64,000 bases of DNA. Source: Flavobacteriales bacterium (GTDB taxonomy: Bacteria; Bacteroidota; Bacteroidia; Flavobacteriales_E; Vicingaceae). This document shows, piece by piece, positions 53,968-62,337 of the stretch. How positions within the stretch are numbered: position 1 is the first letter of the stretch; each line of letters begins with the position of its first letter. The notes under the pieces were generated by a model. The model saw nothing but the letters and a program-made list of their open reading frames with translations. It ran no database searches and was not told the origin of the DNA. The stretch is taken from assembly GCA_020635825.1 (NCBI GenBank), contig JACJZA010000011.1:52724-116723 (forward strand), written 5' to 3'. A program made the position numbers and the translations under genes.

Positions 53968-56856
53968 ATGAATTCTACAGTAAAAAGTTACTTTACCATT
54001 TTATTGGTCTTCTTTTCTTCTTTTGTTTTTGCATCAGAGCATGAGTCAAGTGCATTAGACAATAAAAATCATTCTCAAGAACTTGTTCAACACCATGAAA
54101 ATCAAGTTGAACATAAGGAAGACCATACTGACACTTCTCCCTTGTTTTTCATAATTATAGCAGTGATAATTGGAGCATTAACACGCTTCTTTTTTCAAAA
54201 AAGTCCATTACCTTTTACGGTAGTTTTGTTGCTCATAGGTTTGATTTTAGGAGTTTTAGGAAGGCTTGATTATTTAAGTGTTTATGACATCAAAGGCCTC
54301 ACTTTTGATTTTTCTTTTATGGATCGCTCTATTGATTGGGCGGCGCATATAGACCCACATTTGTTGTTGTATGTTTTTTTACCCATTTTAATTTTTGAAG
54401 CCGCTTTCGCCATGGATGTTCATGTGTTTAAGAAAACATTCATTAATTCAACCATCATGGCAGTACCTGGAATTATTGTAGCGATTGTTTTAACAGCATT
54501 GTTTGTGGTAGGATTGTATTATTTTGGCGTTGGTTTAATGAGTTGGAATTGGACAATTGCTTTATTGTTTGGAGCTGTTATTAGCGCCACAGATCCTGTT
54601 GCAGTGGTGTCTATACTTAAAGAATTAGGAGCCAGTAAAAAACTTGGGACATTAATAGAAGGGGAATCCTTGCTGAATGATGGAACAGCGATAGTTATTT
54701 TTATGGTAATTTTTGCTGGATTAACAGGAACTGTTTCAGATACAAGTCCAATTCTAGAGTTTTTTAGAGTATCGTTTGGAGGTGTTGCTATTGGTTGTGC
54801 TATAGGTTGGCTTATCATTAAATGGGTAAAAAAAGTGTTTAATGATATGTTTGTTGAAATTACTGCCATTATTGCTGCCGCCTATCTAACTTTTTTTGTA
54901 GCAGAAAACTTTTTTCATGTGTCAGGTGTTTTGGCATTAGTAGCTTTTGGGTTGGTAATGGCAAGTTATGGTCGAACTAAAATTAGTCCGGAGGTGCAAC
55001 ACTTCTTACATGAATTCTGGGAACTAGCAGCCTTTATAGCTAATACGCTGATTTTTCTTATTGTAGGAGTAGTGATTGCAGAACGCTCTGTATTTACCAT
55101 TTACGATTTTGTAATTCTATTTGCTATTTACATTGGAATTTTTGTGGTGAGAGCAATTGTAATAGCACTTTTTTATCCATTAATGAAAAAGTTTGGATAT
55201 GGAATAGATAAAAAAGATGCCTATGTGGTTTGGTATGGTGCTTTAAGAGGAGCAATTGGTTTGGCATTGGCTTTAATTGTAGCAAATACAGATGCAATAG
55301 ATAAAGAAATTAGAGACCAATTTTTGTTTTTAACAGCTGGAATAGTAACCCTTACATTGTTAGTGAATGCTACAACTATTAAAGCTTTTGTAGAAAAGTT
55401 AGGCTTAACAAAACTTGCTCCTGCAAAAGCGTTAACTCTGCATAATGCCAATATTTTTGTACAACAAAGCGCAGAAAAAAACATTGAAAGTTTAAAGTCT
55501 GACAGATTTTTAAAGCGAGCTAATTGGAAGGAGGTAAGAAACTATTTACCACAATTTGAACAGATCAATATCCCTGAACAAATTAAAGAAGAGAGTGTTT
55601 TAGCTGAGGTTAGAAGAAGAATATTGGAAAAAGAAAAAAGCAGTTATTGGCATCAATTTAAAGACGGTTTATTGGGTGACGATGCCTATAATTTATTGAT
55701 TGGGGACATCAATCGCATTTTAGATGAAAAAGGAGAAGTATCTATTTCTGACAGAGGTGATATTGAGAATTTGTTAAATACTTCTAGTTTTTTAAGCAAG
55801 GCACAAAATTATCCTTTGATTGGTGGTTTTGCTAAGCATTTATTTTTTGAAAAACTTACTGTGAGTTATGATACGGCAAGAGGATTTGTGGCGGCTCAAG
55901 AAGATAGTATTAAGCTATTAGAAAGTATGATACGTTCGGCCAATGAAAGTGAAGTAGTTCATTTACAGAAAGTGCAAGAAGAAATAAATGAAAATAGGAT
56001 AGAAGGACAGACTTTTTTGAGAAACTTGGGAAAAGAGTATCCTGAAATATATAATGCTATTGCTACTCGAGAAGCAGTTAGAAATATGTTAAACTATGAA
56101 AAACATACTGTAGAACGTTTAGTAAAAAGAGGTAGAATTGCAAAAGCCGAATCAGATAAAATGATAAGTGATATTGAGAGTAGGATGAAACAACTCAGAG
56201 ATGCTCCTCCTTCATTTGAACTTCCCGATGCTGAAGATTTTATGTCGGAAGTATCTTGGTTGAAAGATATTGACCACAAAACATTTCATCATGTTTCTCA
56301 GTTGTTTAGTAGTAAGATTTTTAATGCCAATGATGTGTTGTTAAAAGAAGGAAAAGTGGAAGATGGAATGTTTATTTTGGTGAGAGGTACATTGCGAATT
56401 ACTATTAAAAATGAGTTAATTGATGTGTTAAATGCAGGAGCAACAGTGGGTGAAGTAGCTGCCTTAAACAATAATAAAAGAACTGCTACTGTAACAGCAG
56501 AAACACCGGTAACGGTGATGTGGATTTCTTCTTCTGATTTAAAACATTTGGTTGCAGATTATCCTGAAATAGGACAAAGAATATGGAACATTACCGGAAG
56601 TAGATATGCATATTATTTACTAAAAGAGCATACTCTCTTTAATAAGATGAGTAAATCTCAATTTCAAAAAGAAATTAATAATGGAGAAGTAATATCATAC
56701 AATGCTAAAACGAAAGTAAACTATAGTCAGGAGCTAGGAGTTTTAATTAACGGAGAAGCTTTCTCTGAAGGGGTGCAATTATTTCCTCCTGTTGTTTTAT
56801 CAGAAAAAGAATATGAGTTGATGGAAGGTTCTAAAGTTTTTACTTTGAAAGTTTAA
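53968..56856 (+). CDS. Na+/H+ exchanger (CPA1/NhaP-like) with C-terminal cyclic-nucleotide-binding-like domain
   Basis: A 962-residue protein. A cleavable or first membrane segment (about 6-23) is followed by a His/Glu-rich loop (about 24-58). The 12-13 helix exchanger domain (about 60-470) contains the core motif ATDPVAVVSILKELGASKKLGTLIEGESLLNDGTA with the conserved Asp of the ND pair, and the YGALRGAIGLALAL motif. A long cytoplasmic helical region (about 490-750) follows, then a cyclic-nucleotide-binding-like domain (about 760-865; VLLKEGKVEDGMFILVRG and GEVAALNNNKRTATVTA). The arrangement recalls plant SOS1 and sperm NHE. It should exchange Na+ or K+ for H+, gated by a bound ligand or conformational input. 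It overlaps the convergent channel gene by 4 nt. Confidence 0.9.
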   Translation: MNSTVKSYFTILLVFFSSFVFASEHESSALDNKNHSQELVQHHENQVEHKEDHTDTSPLFFIIIAVIIGALTRFFFQKSPLPFTVVLLLIGLILGVLGRLDYLSVYDIKGLTFDFSFMDRSIDWAAHIDPHLLLYVFLPILIFEAAFAMDVHVFKKTFINSTIMAVPGIIVAIVLTALFVVGLYYFGVGLMSWNWTIALLFGAVISATDPVAVVSILKELGASKKLGTLIEGESLLNDGTAIVIFMVIFAGLTGTVSDTSPILEFFRVSFGGVAIGCAIGWLIIKWVKKVFNDMFVEITAIIAAAYLTFFVAENFFHVSGVLALVAFGLVMASYGRTKISPEVQHFLHEFWELAAFIANTLIFLIVGVVIAERSVFTIYDFVILFAIYIGIFVVRAIVIALFYPLMKKFGYGIDKKDAYVVWYGALRGAIGLALALIVANTDAIDKEIRDQFLFLTAGIVTLTLLVNATTIKAFVEKLGLTKLAPAKALTLHNANIFVQQSAEKNIESLKSDRFLKRANWKEVRNYLPQFEQINIPEQIKEESVLAEVRRRILEKEKSSYWHQFKDGLLGDDAYNLLIGDINRILDEKGEVSISDRGDIENLLNTSSFLSKAQNYPLIGGFAKHLFFEKLTVSYDTARGFVAAQEDSIKLLESMIRSANESEVVHLQKVQEEINENRIEGQTFLRNLGKEYPEIYNAIATREAVRNMLNYEKHTVERLVKRGRIAKAESDKMISDIESRMKQLRDAPPSFELPDAEDFMSEVSWLKDIDHKTFHHVSQLFSSKIFNANDVLLKEGKVEDGMFILVRGTLRITIKNELIDVLNAGATVGEVAALNNNKRTATVTAETPVTVMWISSSDLKHLVADYPEIGQRIWNITGSRYAYYLLKEHTLFNKMSKSQFQKEINNGEVISYNAKTKVNYSQELGVLINGEAFSEGVQLFPPVVLSEKEYELMEGSKVFTLKV

Positions 56857-58517
56857 CGTAATATTTTTCTTACGAAGGCAACAGTAAAATAACTCATCAA
56901 AAACAAACCTGTCCAACCTTCAACTACTGAAAGAGCTCTACTGAATCCTGTTGGGTAAAAATCACCATAACCTATGGTTAAAAATGTAATGGCACTATGA
57001 TAAAAAGATGTTTGTAAATAATTTAGCCCATCAGTAGCTCCAACGGAGTTTACAATAACGCCTAAATTTAATATAGGCAAAATAGCATAAGCCAATGAAA
57101 AGAGTACATAAACGACTATCATACTAAATAATACACGCAAAGGACTTGTAGCGTACAGTCCCATTTTATCAAAAACAATCCATCTGAAAATATAAAACAA
57201 TCTTCTAAGAACTCCAGCTACACCCATTTCTTTAGCTTCGGCAATGTCATTTCGTTGTTCAAATCGTTTAAACTGAATATATGATTTATCTTCTTCTTCG
57301 TATTGTCCGTTTAAATGAAAATTTTCTTTTAAGATATTAAACTGTTCTGCTTTTTCTATAAAAGAGGTTTCCGGTTGCTCTTTTATCATTTCTTTCACAT
57401 TGTTTCTTTTCCAATCAATGATAAAACGTCCCAAATTTCTCATCCCATGTATGTAAAGCAGCCCAATTTTTACTTTATCTTTTATGGGTTGTAAATCAAT
57501 AATATCTCGAATAATGGTGTCAGATAAATCTATTACTTCACAGTTTTCCACTCTCAAATCCAAATACATATCTATTCTAGATTCTTTAAATGAAAGCTTT
57601 TTAAAGCGAGAAAAACTAAAAGAAGCATGACCTAAACCAAAAGAAACATTTTCGAATAATAATTCAGATTTAGAAAAGTTTACCTGCTTAAAAGAAATAT
57701 CTGTATTTCCAAAGCGAGCTAACTTAAAATTTAGTTTGCCGCCTTCATTTTCTGACTCATCAAATGTAACATAACCATCACCAAAGAGGGCTCTTCTAAA
57801 ATCAAGCTTACCTAAACCAAATTCAACTCTTCTAAAGTCAATAGTTTGATTCCCAAATTTTGATTTTTGAAAATTGATATCACCATCACCAAATTTTGCA
57901 AAGTGAAACTTTACCTTGCTGTTATGAAAATCGATGTTGCTAAAATTAGCATCTCCATCATTAAACTGAGCATTAACAAAAGAAACTAATCCACCATAAA
58001 AAACAGCATTATAAAAAGTTACATCTCCATTTCCAAAATCGGCATACTGAAAGTTGTTTTCTCCATTGCCAAATTGAGTGTTTTTAAAATTTACGTTCCC
58101 ATCTAAAAACTTGGATTCGTAGAAAGAAACATTACCGTGAGAGAAGATGGTATTAAAAAAATTAACTCCCTTATTAAAATAGATATAAGAAAAATCAATT
58201 TCTAAAGTGCAATCAAAAAAGGCGTTTTGTGCAGAAAACTTCTCTAATTCAACAGTTGAATTTTCTAGTAGTTTCAATTCTTTTCTTAATTCAGCAGCAG
58301 AAAAGTTTTTAAGGTAGCATTGGTCGAGATTAATGTAGTTGTTTTCAGCTATTTCTTGATATACTTCTTCTTTGGTAATAAAGCCGTAATAGTTTTTGGC
58401 TACTAAATTGTTTTCGATAAAAACTCTAACAATTACAGTAGATTTAAACTCACGATTTTTGCCTTTAAAAGGTTCATCAATAAATTCTAATTGATATGTG
58501 GCGATTCTGCTTTCCAT
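56853..58517 (-). CDS. Two-helix K+-channel-like protein with N-terminal 12-residue repeat domain
   Basis: A 554-residue fusion. Residues 1-110 are a mixed alpha/beta region. Residues 125-304 are 15 exact 12-residue repeats on the pattern FGxGxxxFxxAx. A bridging segment and a basic helical region (about 370-440) follow. The pore domain has a first transmembrane helix at about 456-478, a pore loop with the selectivity filter TIGYGD (514-519), and a second helix at about 530-550. The repeats resemble pentapeptide repeats but alternate 5- and 7-residue Phe spacing, so the usual family label is approximate. It is likely a homotetrameric potassium channel controlled by its cytoplasmic part. It lies 35 nt downstream of the photolyase gene on the same strand. 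Confidence 0.85.
   Translation of the reverse strand: MESRIATYQLEFIDEPFKGKNREFKSTVIVRVFIENNLVAKNYYGFITKEEVYQEIAENNYINLDQCYLKNFSAAELRKELKLLENSTVELEKFSAQNAFFDCTLEIDFSYIYFNKGVNFFNTIFSHGNVSFYESKFLDGNVNFKNTQFGNGENNFQYADFGNGDVTFYNAVFYGGLVSFVNAQFNDGDANFSNIDFHNSKVKFHFAKFGDGDINFQKSKFGNQTIDFRRVEFGLGKLDFRRALFGDGYVTFDESENEGGKLNFKLARFGNTDISFKQVNFSKSELLFENVSFGLGHASFSFSRFKKLSFKESRIDMYLDLRVENCEVIDLSDTIIRDIIDLQPIKDKVKIGLLYIHGMRNLGRFIIDWKRNNVKEMIKEQPETSFIEKAEQFNILKENFHLNGQYEEEDKSYIQFKRFEQRNDIAEAKEMGVAGVLRRLFYIFRWIVFDKMGLYATSPLRVLFSMIVVYVLFSLAYAILPILNLGVIVNSVGATDGLNYLQTSFYHSAITFLTIGYGDFYPTGFSRALSVVEGWTGLFLMSYFTVAFVRKILR
57606..58145 (-). repeat. Fifteen-copy, 36-bp-period coding repeat (12-residue solenoid-like)
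   Basis: Codons for residues 125-304 of the channel protein. The phase is kept without insertion or deletion: position 1 is Phe in 14 of 15 units, position 8 Phe in every unit, and Gly is frequent at positions 2 and 4. DNA identity between units is low, so it is an old protein-level repeat and not a recent DNA expansion. Confidence 0.85.
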
Positions 58518-58552
58518 AGGTAATTGAAGACTAGGCTAAAATATAAAAAATA

Positions 58553-59833
58553 TCAAGAAATCCCTTTTTTATAGGTTTCAATTGCTCTGTTTCTTGCCAT
58601 TTTATGCTCAACCATGGGCAAAGGATACGATAAGCTTTCAAATTCTGGAACCCACCGTTTAATATATTTTAAATCAGAGTCAAATTTTTTAAGTTGTTCA
58701 GTAGGGTTAAATACTCTAAAATATGGAGCAGCATCGCATCCTGTTCCTGCTGCCCATTGCCAATTCCCATTATTTGCTGAAAGGTCGTAATCCAATAATT
58801 TTTTGGCAAAATAAGCTTCGCCCCAACGCCAATCTATTAAAAGGTGTTTACATAAAAAACTTGCTACCACCATTCTTACTCTGTTGTGCATATATCCTGT
58901 TTGGTTTAATTGACGCATACCTGCATCTACCATTGGATATCCGGTATTTCCTTCGCACCATAATTTAAATTCATTTTCATTGTTTCTCCATTCTATTTTA
59001 TCATATTTTTCTTTAAAGCTAGTGTTTACCACTTTTGGAAAATGAAATAGAATTTGCATAAAAAACTCTCGCCAAATCAACTCACTTAAAAAAACAGCAC
59101 TTTTATCAATTGTGTTTTGAATGATTTGCCTAACACTTATGGTTCCGAAACGAAGGTGAGGACTTAAATAACTTGTATGGTCTAATGCAGGATAATCTCT
59201 TATTTCAGCATAATCATTTACATGATTTAAATTAAAAGGTTTTACCTCTATGGTTGATTTTTTAAAACCAATTTCTTCTAATGAAGGGAAGACTTGATTG
59301 TGCTTAAGATAGTTGTTTAATTCTTCTGAATTTACAGAACAACAATTTGTTGTTTTGAATTTTTCTAGCCATTTATTTTTATAGGGAGTATAAATGGTAT
59401 ATGGAGCTCCATCATTTTTTAGAATTTCATTTTCTTCGAAAATGACTTGATCTTTAAATTTTTTAAAGCTGACTCCTTTCTCTTTTAAAAGTGTTTCAAT
59501 ATCATAGTCTCTACATAGAGCATAAGGCTCATAGTCTTTGTTAGTATATACCTCAGTAATTTGATATTCAGAAATCAATTGTTTCCATATTTCTATTGGC
59601 TTTCCCTTTTTTACTAAAAGTGAACTTCCATATGATGTTAGTTGATTATCTAGTTTTTGTAGCTGTTGATGTATAAAAGTTACTCTTCCGTCATCAACTT
59701 CTAACTCATTTAGAATGTTTTCATCAAAAATAAAAATGGGTAGAACAGCATGTTCTGATTTTAAGGCGTTATATAAACCTATATTATCCTCTAATCTTAA
59801 GTCTCTTCTAAACCAAAAAACAGTAATTTTCAT
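58553..59833 (-). CDS. phrB: Deoxyribodipyrimidine photolyase (cryptochrome/photolyase family)
   Basis: A 426-residue photolyase. The N-terminal antenna domain starts ITVFWFRRDLRLEDN. The FAD-binding domain has SELIWREFFMQILFHFP with the substrate-contacting Glu and Trp, then MVDAGMRQLNQTGYMHNRVRM, LLIDWRWGEAYFAKKLLDYDLSANNGNWQWAAGTG and a CDAAPYFRVFNP end. The electron-transfer Trp positions are present (WRWG, NWQW). It splits cyclobutane pyrimidine dimers using blue light, suggesting life in illuminated water. One nucleotide separates it from the TauE/SafE gene, so it is in the stress operon. Confidence 0.95.
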   Translation of the reverse strand: MKITVFWFRRDLRLEDNIGLYNALKSEHAVLPIFIFDENILNELEVDDGRVTFIHQQLQKLDNQLTSYGSSLLVKKGKPIEIWKQLISEYQITEVYTNKDYEPYALCRDYDIETLLKEKGVSFKKFKDQVIFEENEILKNDGAPYTIYTPYKNKWLEKFKTTNCCSVNSEELNNYLKHNQVFPSLEEIGFKKSTIEVKPFNLNHVNDYAEIRDYPALDHTSYLSPHLRFGTISVRQIIQNTIDKSAVFLSELIWREFFMQILFHFPKVVNTSFKEKYDKIEWRNNENEFKLWCEGNTGYPMVDAGMRQLNQTGYMHNRVRMVVASFLCKHLLIDWRWGEAYFAKKLLDYDLSANNGNWQWAAGTGCDAAPYFRVFNPTEQLKKFDSDLKYIKRWVPEFESLSYPLPMVEHKMARNRAIETYKKGIS

Positions 59834-59834
59834 T

Positions 59835-60560
59835 TTACAAAAGTACCTTACCTAAAGTAATTATTCCCGTTACCAAAATTAAAATCAACACAACTGATTT
59901 AAATTGCTGTTCGGACATTTTTTCTAATATTTTTTTTCCGATATAAGTTCCAACAATGCTTACTAGTAGTAAAATGGGAATAAGGTATAAATGTTCTTTG
60001 TGGACAAAACCATTTATACTATATACAATGCTTCTGCTTAAATCAATTCCTAAGTCGATAATGGCTGAGGTGGCAATAAAAACTTCAGTTTTTAAGTTAA
60101 AAGCCGCTAATACTATTCCTCTAATTGCCCCACCTGTTCCTAAAAGTCCTGCAATTAAACCCGATAAAACACCTCCTGAAACAGAATTAGCCAATTTTGG
60201 TTTTACTGCTAACCCTTTAAAAACTAAAAAAACAAGACTGGTAATTATTAAAAAACTCGCAAGAAAGAGTTCTAAAGTATCTGTAGGAATATATTTGCTG
60301 AATATTCCTCCAATGATAACAAACAAAACAGCTGGTATTCCCAATGAAAGGATGAGTTTTTTATCAAAGCCTTTTCTAAAAAAAGCTATTTTAGTGATGT
60401 TACTTGATACATGAAAAATAGCAGTAATTCCTAGTACAGAATAGAAATCTAAAAAAAAACTAGCAATGGGAACAAAGAACAACGAAGAACCAAAGCCCCC
60501 AATAGTACCTAGAATTTCGGCAATGAGAGCTAAAAAAATAAAAAGATATAAATTTTCCAA
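59835..60560 (-). CDS. TauE/SafE family sulfite or anion exporter
   Basis: A 241-residue polytopic membrane protein of the TauE/SafE family with seven or eight helices and the duplicated Gly-rich motifs GTIGGFGSSLFFVPI and GLIAGLLGTGGAIRGIVL. The family exports sulfite, sulfoacetate or related anions. It is adjacent to DUF2892 (no gap) and the photolyase (1 nt). TauE/SafE with DUF2892 is seen with sulfur-oxidation genes in other Bacteroidota, so sulfur-species export is likely but unproven. Confidence 0.88.
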   Translation of the reverse strand: MENLYLFIFLALIAEILGTIGGFGSSLFFVPIASFFLDFYSVLGITAIFHVSSNITKIAFFRKGFDKKLILSLGIPAVLFVIIGGIFSKYIPTDTLELFLASFLIITSLVFLVFKGLAVKPKLANSVSGGVLSGLIAGLLGTGGAIRGIVLAAFNLKTEVFIATSAIIDLGIDLSRSIVYSINGFVHKEHLYLIPILLLVSIVGTYIGKKILEKMSEQQFKSVVLILILVTGIITLGKVLL

Positions 60561-60764
60561 TTACTCTTTAGGACAAGTTTTTATACCAAAAGGTAAATAT
60601 AGTGGACAAAAACTTATAATGCTGGTTAGTAAAAATACTGCACCTAATAATAATAATACAAAACCTAAAGTGCCACTTACAGTTCCTGTAAAATATAAAA
60701 CTGAAAAAATTAGAGCAATAATCACTCTAATAATTTTGTCAGCAGTTCCCATGTTTTTTTTCAT
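60561..60764 (-). CDS. DUF2892 family small membrane protein
   Basis: A 67-residue protein with two membrane helices (about 10-27 and 30-50) and the DUF2892 pattern: N-terminal GTADKIIRVIIAL and C-terminal FCPLYLPFGIKTC with two Cys. The domain also occurs fused to rhodaneses (YgaP-like), which carry sulfane sulfur. Directly upstream of TauE/SafE with no gap. It probably works with that exporter in handling reactive sulfur (inference). Confidence 0.85.
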   Translation of the reverse strand: MKKNMGTADKIIRVIIALIFSVLYFTGTVSGTLGFVLLLLGAVFLLTSIISFCPLYLPFGIKTCPKE

Positions 60765-60820
60765 TGTTTAAAATTTTAATTAAAGGTAAAAAATTATTGG
60801 AGAAAATGAATTGATTTTTA

Positions 60821-61762
60821 TCATCTCCATTCAACAATTTTACCCCGATTGGCATTTAGCATTTCTTTAGGAATGGAATTGATTATTTCTTCCTTCAATA
60901 AATGTAATACTTTTTCTTTGGTAAAATTCCTAGAATATACCATGCTCACTTCTCGAATGGGGTTGTTTTTGTTAAATCGTATTATTGAAGTTTTAGATTT
61001 TTTGTTTTTTATATCTACTGCCAGTTCAGGCAAAATCGTAAATCCTCCTTCTAATTCAACTAGCTTTTTAATGGTCTCCAAAGAACCACTTTCATATTCA
61101 AAATGAATATCGTTTTTTAGAGCTCCTTTGTAATTGCAGAGATTTATCACCTGATCTCTAAAACAATGACCACTTCCTAATATCCATAAATCGGGATTAG
61201 CCAATTGACTCAATTTTAATTTTTTGTTATTAGTAATAGGATGGGTATTATTGGCATATACCATCATTTCTTCATAAAACAATGGTTCTTCTTTAATACC
61301 TTTTTCATGTAAAGGAGTTACTAGAATACCAACATCCAGTAAATCCTTTTTAAGCTGTTCAATAATTTCTTCTGATAAAAGCTCAATTACTTTTACGTTT
61401 AATTCAGGGTGCTTTTTAGTGAATTTTCCAATAAACAGAGGAAGTAGGTAGGGGGCAAGTGAAGGTATAATACCAATATTAATTTCTCCAGAAACAGAAC
61501 CATTGTAATTGTTTACTATCTCATCAATTTTTTTTGATTCTGCAATAATGATTCTCGCTTGTTCAATTATTTTTTCTCCTATTTCAGTCGGGATTATGGG
61601 TTGTTTAGTTCTATCAAAAATTATAATTCCGAGTTCATCTTCCATTTTTTTTATTTGCATACTAAGGGTTGGTTGAGTAACAAAACATTTTTCAGCGGCA
61701 GTTACATAATGTCTGTAAGTATCTACAGCAACAATGTATTCAAGTTGTATAAGTGTTGTCAT
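60821..61762 (-). CDS. oxyR: LysR-type hydrogen-peroxide sensor OxyR
   Basis: A 313-residue LysR-type regulator. Winged helix at 1-65 (LEYIVAVDTYRHYVTAAEKCFVTQPTLSMQIKKMED) and an effector domain after about 90. The two redox cysteines of OxyR are kept at Cys200 and Cys209 in GHCFRDQVINLC, matching C199/C208 of E. coli in both spacing and context. Oxidation should form the disulfide and activate target genes. It is divergent from dps, a classic OxyR target, with a 104-nt shared region containing an inverted repeat. Downstream on the same strand are DUF2892, TauE/SafE and the photolyase. Confidence 0.93.
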   Translation of the reverse strand: MTTLIQLEYIVAVDTYRHYVTAAEKCFVTQPTLSMQIKKMEDELGIIIFDRTKQPIIPTEIGEKIIEQARIIIAESKKIDEIVNNYNGSVSGEINIGIIPSLAPYLLPLFIGKFTKKHPELNVKVIELLSEEIIEQLKKDLLDVGILVTPLHEKGIKEEPLFYEEMMVYANNTHPITNNKKLKLSQLANPDLWILGSGHCFRDQVINLCNYKGALKNDIHFEYESGSLETIKKLVELEGGFTILPELAVDIKNKKSKTSIIRFNKNNPIREVSMVYSRNFTKEKVLHLLKEEIINSIPKEMLNANRGKIVEWR

Positions 61763-61801
61763 TATTCAAATATAAATAAAATCTATATAAATATAAAAAT
61801 T

Positions 61802-61816
61802 ATCAATTTGATTGAT
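61802..61816. promoter_or_regulatory. Possible OxyR operator between oxyR and dps
   Basis: ATCAAT-TTG-ATTGAT is a perfect 6-bp inverted repeat in the divergent intergenic region, 51 nt before the dps ATG. It fits the T-N11-A LysR box. TTTG at 61807-61810 and GAAATTTG at 61831-61838 may form the dps promoter. Confidence 0.4.
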
Positions 61817-61866
61817 GATTTTTTAATGTAGAAATTTGTATTGTAAATAATCTAATAAATAAGAGT

Positions 61867-62334
61867 ATGAAAAATTTAGTAGGAATAGATCAAAAAAAAG
61901 CAAAAGGCTTAGTCAAAAAACTAAATGCTTTATTAGCTGATTATCAAATGTTTTATCAAAATTTAAGAGGCTTTCATTGGAACATTAAAGGACGTGAATT
62001 TTTTGAACTACATTTAAAGTTTGAAGAGTTTTACAATGATGCCATTTTGAAAATTGATGAAATTGCTGAACGTATTTTAACTCTTGAAGGAGAGCCTTTA
62101 CATACTTTTTCGGATTATATAAAAAATTCAGACATTAAGGAAGAAAAAAGTGTAACTGATGGTATAAAAGGTATACAGGTAGTAGTGAAAAACTTTGGAG
62201 TTTTAATTTTAAAAGAAAGAGAAATATTAAGTCTAGCTGCTGATGCTGAAGATGAAGGTACGGTAAGTTTAATGAGTGATTACATCTCACAAACTGAAAA
62301 AACCCTTTGGATGTTAAACTCTTATTTGAAATAG
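61867..62334 (+). CDS. dps: Dps family ferritin-like DNA-protection protein
   Basis: A 155-residue Dps. The ferroxidase residues of the family are in place: His37 (FHWN), His49, Asp64 and Glu68 (KIDEIAERI). Dps dodecamers oxidise Fe2+ with hydrogen peroxide and store iron, limiting Fenton damage. The start lacks an extended DNA-binding tail. The gene is divergent from oxyR and likely under its control. It is convergent with the following membrane protein gene (3 nt gap). Confidence 0.95.
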   Translation: MKNLVGIDQKKAKGLVKKLNALLADYQMFYQNLRGFHWNIKGREFFELHLKFEEFYNDAILKIDEIAERILTLEGEPLHTFSDYIKNSDIKEEKSVTDGIKGIQVVVKNFGVLILKEREILSLAADAEDEGTVSLMSDYISQTEKTLWMLNSYLK

Positions 62335-62337
62335 AAG

